A program made the translations under genes and the position numbers. The notes beneath the pieces are model-generated. The model made no database searches, was not told the DNA's origin, and saw only the letters and a list, made by a program, of their open reading frames with translations. From Zavarzinia compransoris (GTDB taxonomy: Bacteria > Pseudomonadota > Alphaproteobacteria > Zavarziniales > Zavarziniaceae), in the NCBI RefSeq assembly GCF_003173055.1, contig NZ_QGLF01000002.1, positions 806,322 through 870,321 on the forward strand: a stretch of DNA of 64,000 nucleotides. The letters are read 5' to 3'. This document shows, one piece after another, positions 60,766 to 64,000 of this stretch; the first letter of the stretch is position 1; each line of letters opens with the position of its first letter.

Positions 60766-61710
60766 TTATTCGCGTTCGGCCTTGGCCTGGGTGATCCTGG
60801 TGCCCGGGGGCACGTCGCGGGTGATCCAGACATTGCCGCCGATGGTCGAGCCCCTGCCGATGGTGATGCGGCCGAGAATGGTGGCGCCGGCATAGATCAC
60901 CACATCGTCCTCGATGATCGGATGGCGCGGCGCGCCCTTGATGATCGTGCCTTCGTCGTCGGTCGGGAAATGGCGGGCGCCCAGCGTCACCGCCTGATAG
61001 AGGCGGACCCGCTCGCCGATCACCGTGGTCTCGCCGATGACGACGCCGGTGCCATGGTCGATGAAGAAACTGGGGCCGATGTCGGCGGCCGGGTGGATAT
61101 CGATCCCGGTCTTCGAATGCACGATGTCGGCGATCAGGCGCGCCACCAGCGTCGCCCCCAGGCCATAGAGCGAATGGGCCAGCCGGTGGTGGATGATCGC
61201 CGTCATGCCCGGATAGCCGAGCAGGATTTCCGGGTAATTGTTGGCCGCCGGGTCGCCCTCGAAGGCGGCGCGCAGGTCGCCGACCAGCAGGCCCCGGATC
61301 GCCGGCAGGTCCGAGGCGAAATCCCGCGCGATCGCCAGGGCGCTGCGCTGGATCGCCTCGTGGCCGCGCTCGTCGCCCGAGAACGACAGGCCGCGATGGA
61401 TCTGTTCGACCAGGAGGACGAGCGCGCTGTTCAGGGTCGAGCCGACGTAATAGTCGATATTCTCCGGCCCCAGTTCGGTCTTGCCGTAATGGGTCGGGAA
61501 CATGGTGGCGGAGAGCAGCCGCACCACCCGGTCCAGCGCATCGCGCGACGGCGGCTGGTGCAGCGTGCCCCGCGGCCTGATGTTATGCGTCACCTCGCGC
61601 GAGAGTTTCAGGTCCGAGACGATGCCGTTCAGGTTCCACACCGGCGCCCCCGGCGGCGTATAGAAGGTCGGGGGCTGGGTCCCGGCATCGGGCTGATCGA
61701 ACTCGGACAT
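60766..61710 (-). CDS. cysE: Serine O-acetyltransferase, EpsC-type
   Basis: 314 residues, long form. The C-terminal left-handed beta helix of hexapeptide repeats is visible (GIDIHPAADIGPSFFIDHGTG, VIGETTVIGERVRLYQAVTL, VVIYAGATILGRITIGRGS), with the catalytic His/Asp in IDHGTG. It makes O-acetylserine, the cysteine precursor. Serine acetyltransferase genes of this kind are regular partners of Family 2A encapsulins. It starts 7 bases downstream of the desulfurase stop, so they are one operon. Confidence 0.9.
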   Translation of the reverse strand: MSEFDQPDAGTQPPTFYTPPGAPVWNLNGIVSDLKLSREVTHNIRPRGTLHQPPSRDALDRVVRLLSATMFPTHYGKTELGPENIDYYVGSTLNSALVLLVEQIHRGLSFSGDERGHEAIQRSALAIARDFASDLPAIRGLLVGDLRAAFEGDPAANNYPEILLGYPGMTAIIHHRLAHSLYGLGATLVARLIADIVHSKTGIDIHPAADIGPSFFIDHGTGVVIGETTVIGERVRLYQAVTLGARHFPTDDEGTIIKGAPRHPIIEDDVVIYAGATILGRITIGRGSTIGGNVWITRDVPPGTRITQAKAERE

Positions 61711-61717
61711 GATGACC

Positions 61718-63538
61718 TCAGCGCGAAAGACCGTGACCCCGGCCGCTTTGCAGGCGGCGCAGGACATCGACCAGGGCGTCGATATCCTCGAAGGTGTTGT
61801 AGAGGGCGAAGGACGGCCGCACCGTCGCCTCGACACCGAAGCGCCGCAGGATCGGCTGGGCGCAATGGTGCCCGGCGCGGACCGCGATGCCCTCGGATGC
61901 CAGCGCCTTGCCGACGTCCGCCGTGGCGCAGCCGTCGAGCACGAAGGACAGCACGCCCGCCTTCTCCCGCGCCGTGCCGATCAGGCGCAGGCCCGGGATC
62001 GAGAGCAGGGCCTCGGTGCCGTATTCGATCAGGGCGTGCTCGTGGGCGGCGACATTATGCATGCCGATCCCGGCCAGGTAATCGAGGGCGGCGCCAAGGC
62101 CGACCGCATCGGCGATATTGCCGGTGCCGGCCTCGAAGCGTTCCGGCGCATCCTGGAACACGGTGCGCTCGAAGGTGACGTCGGCGATCATATTGCCGCC
62201 GCCCTGCCAGGGCTGCATCGTCTCCAGCACGCCGGCCCGGCCGTAGACGGCGCCGATGCCGGTCGGGCCGAACACCTTGTGGCCCGAGAAGACGTAGAAA
62301 TCGGCATCGAGCACCTGCACGTCGACCGGCATGTGCGAGACCGCCTGGGCGCCGTCGACGATGGTGGCGGCGCCGTAACGCCGGGCGATCGCGACCATTT
62401 CCCGGGCCGGCGTCACCGTGCCCAGCGCGTTCGAGACCTGGGTGATCGAGACGATTTTCGTCTTCGGGCCCAGCAGGCGCTGGAAGGCGTCGAGGCGGAT
62501 CTGGCCGCTGTCGTCGACGGGGACGACGCGCAGGCGGGCGCCCTTTTCCGTCGCCAGCTGCTGCCAGGGCACGATATTGGCGTGATGTTCGAGATGGGTG
62601 ACGACGATCTCGTCCCCCGGCCCGACATGCTGGCGGCCATAGGCTTGGGCCAGCAGGTTCAGCCCCTCGGTCGCGCCGCGGACGAAGATGATGTCCTTGG
62701 CGGAGGGCGCGTTCAGGAAGCGCCGCACCTTCTCGCGCGCCGCCTCATAGGCATCGGTGGCGCGGGCGGCGAGCGTATGTGCCGCGCGGTGGATGTTGGA
62801 ATTCTCGTAAGCGTAGAAGTGCACCAGGCGGTCGATCACGGCCTGGGGCTTCTGCGTCGTCGCGGCATTGTCCAGCCAGATCAGGGGCTTGCCGTTGACG
62901 TTCTGGTGCAGGATGGGAAAGTCCCGGCGCGCCAGGGCGGGATCGAAGGGGCGCGGGCCGTCGGCGGCGGGCGGCACCAGTTCCGGCCGGTGCTGCACCG
63001 CGAGCGGGCCGAGGTCCAGCACCAGGGGCGCCGGCGCGTGGCGCGGCGGCGGCTCGGGTGCGGGGGTAACCGCAGGCGTATCGAGCCGCGGCACGAAGGC
63101 GAGGTGATCGCCGAGGTTCTGCAGGACCCGGGTCAGGTCGGGCGTGGCGAAGGCCGGGCCCTGGCCGAGACCGGGGATGGACGGCTGTGCGGCACCGGCC
63201 AGCGGCGGCAGCACGGCGGCGATGCCGGGGTTGCCGTTCGGCGTCAGGGGCGGCGTCGGCGCCGGCCCCGGGACATGGCCGAGCACGAGATCGGGCGAAT
63301 AGGCGGGGGCCGAGGGCAGGGCGGCACCGGCGCCGGGCAGGCTTGCCGCCGCCGGCGTCCCGCCGGGCAGGGCGGTGAAGAACGCATTGGCCAATTGCTG
63401 GATCAAGCCTTCGTCCGGCACGGCGCTCGCGGCCGTATCCGCACCGGGGATGAGCCCGGCGCCAGGGGCGCCGGGAGGCGCACCGGGAATGATCCCGGCG
63501 CCGGGGGGGACAAGGCTGCTCGGATCAGGCGTAGTCAT
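61718..63538 (-). CDS. Family 2A encapsulin cargo cysteine desulfurase (SufS-like)
   Basis: 606 residues. From about 198 the protein is a SufS-type desulfurase: PLP Lys421 in [18 protein letters not shown] at about 315, and catalytic Cys559 in GHHCAQP. Residues 1 to about 195 are low-complexity Pro/Ala/Gly-rich, with three hydrophobic islands: [17 protein letters not shown] (44-60), [10 protein letters not shown] (81-90) and [17 protein letters not shown] (135-151). Ordinary SufS lacks this extension; in Family 2A cargo proteins it targets the enzyme into the shell. ATG 63538 overlaps the shell gene by 14 bases. Confidence 0.93.
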   Translation of the reverse strand: MTTPDPSSLVPPGAGIIPGAPPGAPGAGLIPGADTAASAVPDEGLIQQLANAFFTALPGGTPAAASLPGAGAALPSAPAYSPDLVLGHVPGPAPTPPLTPNGNPGIAAVLPPLAGAAQPSIPGLGQGPAFATPDLTRVLQNLGDHLAFVPRLDTPAVTPAPEPPPRHAPAPLVLDLGPLAVQHRPELVPPAADGPRPFDPALARRDFPILHQNVNGKPLIWLDNAATTQKPQAVIDRLVHFYAYENSNIHRAAHTLAARATDAYEAAREKVRRFLNAPSAKDIIFVRGATEGLNLLAQAYGRQHVGPGDEIVVTHLEHHANIVPWQQLATEKGARLRVVPVDDSGQIRLDAFQRLLGPKTKIVSITQVSNALGTVTPAREMVAIARRYGAATIVDGAQAVSHMPVDVQVLDADFYVFSGHKVFGPTGIGAVYGRAGVLETMQPWQGGGNMIADVTFERTVFQDAPERFEAGTGNIADAVGLGAALDYLAGIGMHNVAAHEHALIEYGTEALLSIPGLRLIGTAREKAGVLSFVLDGCATADVGKALASEGIAVRAGHHCAQPILRRFGVEATVRPSFALYNTFEDIDALVDVLRRLQSGRGHGLSR

Positions 63539-64000
63539 AATATTGGTCGACCTCGACGTGATCGAGAACGGCGAGCGCATCTTCGGTCAGGACCGCCAGC
63601 GAGCAGTAGAGCGAGATCAGATAGGAGGCGATGGCCTTCCTGTTGATGCCCATGAAGCGCACCGACAGGCTGGGCGCGACCTCGCCCGGCACGCCGGGCT
63701 GGAACAGGCCGACCACGCCCTGCTTCTTCTCGCCGGTGCGGATCAGCAGGATCTTGGAGGTCCCGGTCGCCTCGTCGATCGCCACCTTGTCGGAGGGGAT
63801 CAGGGGCACGCCGCGCCAGGTGATGAAGGGGGTGCCAAACAGGGTGACGGTCGGCGGCGGCACGCCGCGGCGGGTGCATTCGCGGCCGAAGGCGGCGATG
63901 GCGCGCGGATGGGCGAGGAAGAAGCTCGGCTCCTTCCAGACCTTGGCCAGCAGGTCGTCGAGATCGTCCGGCGTCGGGCGGCCCTTGCGGGTGGTGATCC
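63525..64000 (-). CDS. srpI: Family 2A encapsulin shell protein SrpI, C-terminal part (window edge)
   Basis: The frame is open from the stop at 63525 to the window end, giving the last 158 residues or so; the start lies beyond base 64000. Conserved SrpI segments visible are [79 protein letters not shown] and [20 protein letters not shown]. This HK97-fold protein assembles into a nanocompartment. A GTG at 63863 is internal. Downstream genes are the cargo desulfurase and serine acetyltransferase. Confidence 0.93.
   Translation of the reverse strand, partial: ITTRKGRPTPDDLDDLLAKVWKEPSFFLAHPRAIAAFGRECTRRGVPPPTVTLFGTPFITWRGVPLIPSDKVAIDEATGTSKILLIRTGEKKQGVVGLFQPGVPGEVAPSLSVRFMGINRKAIASYLISLYCSLAVLTEDALAVLDHVEVDQYYDYA

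Noticed and set aside
61718-63538. Plain housekeeping SufS
   Set aside because: No suf assembly genes are adjacent, and the enzyme has a roughly 195-residue disordered extension and overlaps a Family 2A encapsulin shell gene.

Overview
The window looks like a piece of the chromosome of a free-living, high-GC, flagellated alphaproteobacterium. The evidence is a set of genes typical of that class: TrcR (DUF1013), SciP (DUF1153), DUF1192, DUF2794 and DUF3297 proteins, the pal-cpoB-tilS-ftsH-folP-glmM gene order, and a serC leader upstream of serC. The order cannot be fixed from the sequence; a Rhodospirillales-like lineage is only a guess. Coding density is very high. No gap between genes exceeds about 220 bases; the largest are 23401-23620, 43473-43688 and 41476-41683. 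No rRNA, insertion sequence, prophage or CRISPR array was seen.

Region by region. (1) 1-7107 is a catabolic island: an HsaA-like flavin monooxygenase cut by the window edge, a DUF1302 outer-membrane and DUF1329 partner pair, a ketosteroid-dehydrogenase-like flavoprotein and a TetR regulator, which together suggest steroid-like or polycyclic substrates. (2) 7269-11016 is a hybrid sensor kinase overlapping a FIST-domain protein, the NahK/NosP nitric-oxide sensing arrangement. (3) 11166-15599 is a tight operon with a cytochrome c, an ABC ATPase and permease, a flavocytochrome c sulfide dehydrogenase-type flavoprotein and a periplasmic binding protein of the PQQ-alcohol-dehydrogenase-associated type, but with no PQQ dehydrogenase. 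(4) 15600-21508 (minus strand) holds a hydrolase, SDRs, a GNAT, a D-2-hydroxyacid oxidase and a Sua5-type tRNA-modification gene, punctuated by copies of a long palindromic repeat. (5) 21604-25980 is acyl-CoA metabolism (dehydrogenase, MBL hydrolase, MarR regulator with an 18-bp perfect operator, enoyl-CoA hydratase). (6) 26027-33868 carries small conserved genes, ribosomal protein L31, an Hsp20 gene with a sigma-32-type promoter and a ROSE-like RNA thermometer, trcR, a CidA/LrgB pair with a divergent LysR, a YqjI-like PadR regulator and arfB. (7) 33989-41475 contains a class A beta-lactamase-like hydrolase, a BaiN-type flavoprotein, a second catabolic-looking cluster (NTF2, SDR, sulfotransferase, DUF1214, TetR) and another TetR. 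(8) 41684-51694 is the core chain chorismate mutase, tolB, pal, cpoB, tilS, ftsH, folP, glmM, thiD, without tolQRA immediately upstream. (9) 52228-55113 is the serine pathway (serC, serA). (10) 55295-60683 has DUF2794, a methyltransferase, sciP, flgD, a frameshifted fliK, mnmA, tRNA-Met and a DedA-type membrane protein.

The most notable system is at the right end (60766-64000, minus strand): the C-terminal part of a Family 2A encapsulin shell protein (SrpI type) overlapping a cysteine desulfurase with a roughly 195-residue disordered N-terminal extension, followed by a serine O-acetyltransferase. This is a sulfur-metabolism nanocompartment operon: the transferase makes O-acetylserine for cysteine synthesis, the desulfurase takes sulfur from cysteine, and the shell is expected to enclose the desulfurase through its N-terminal extension.
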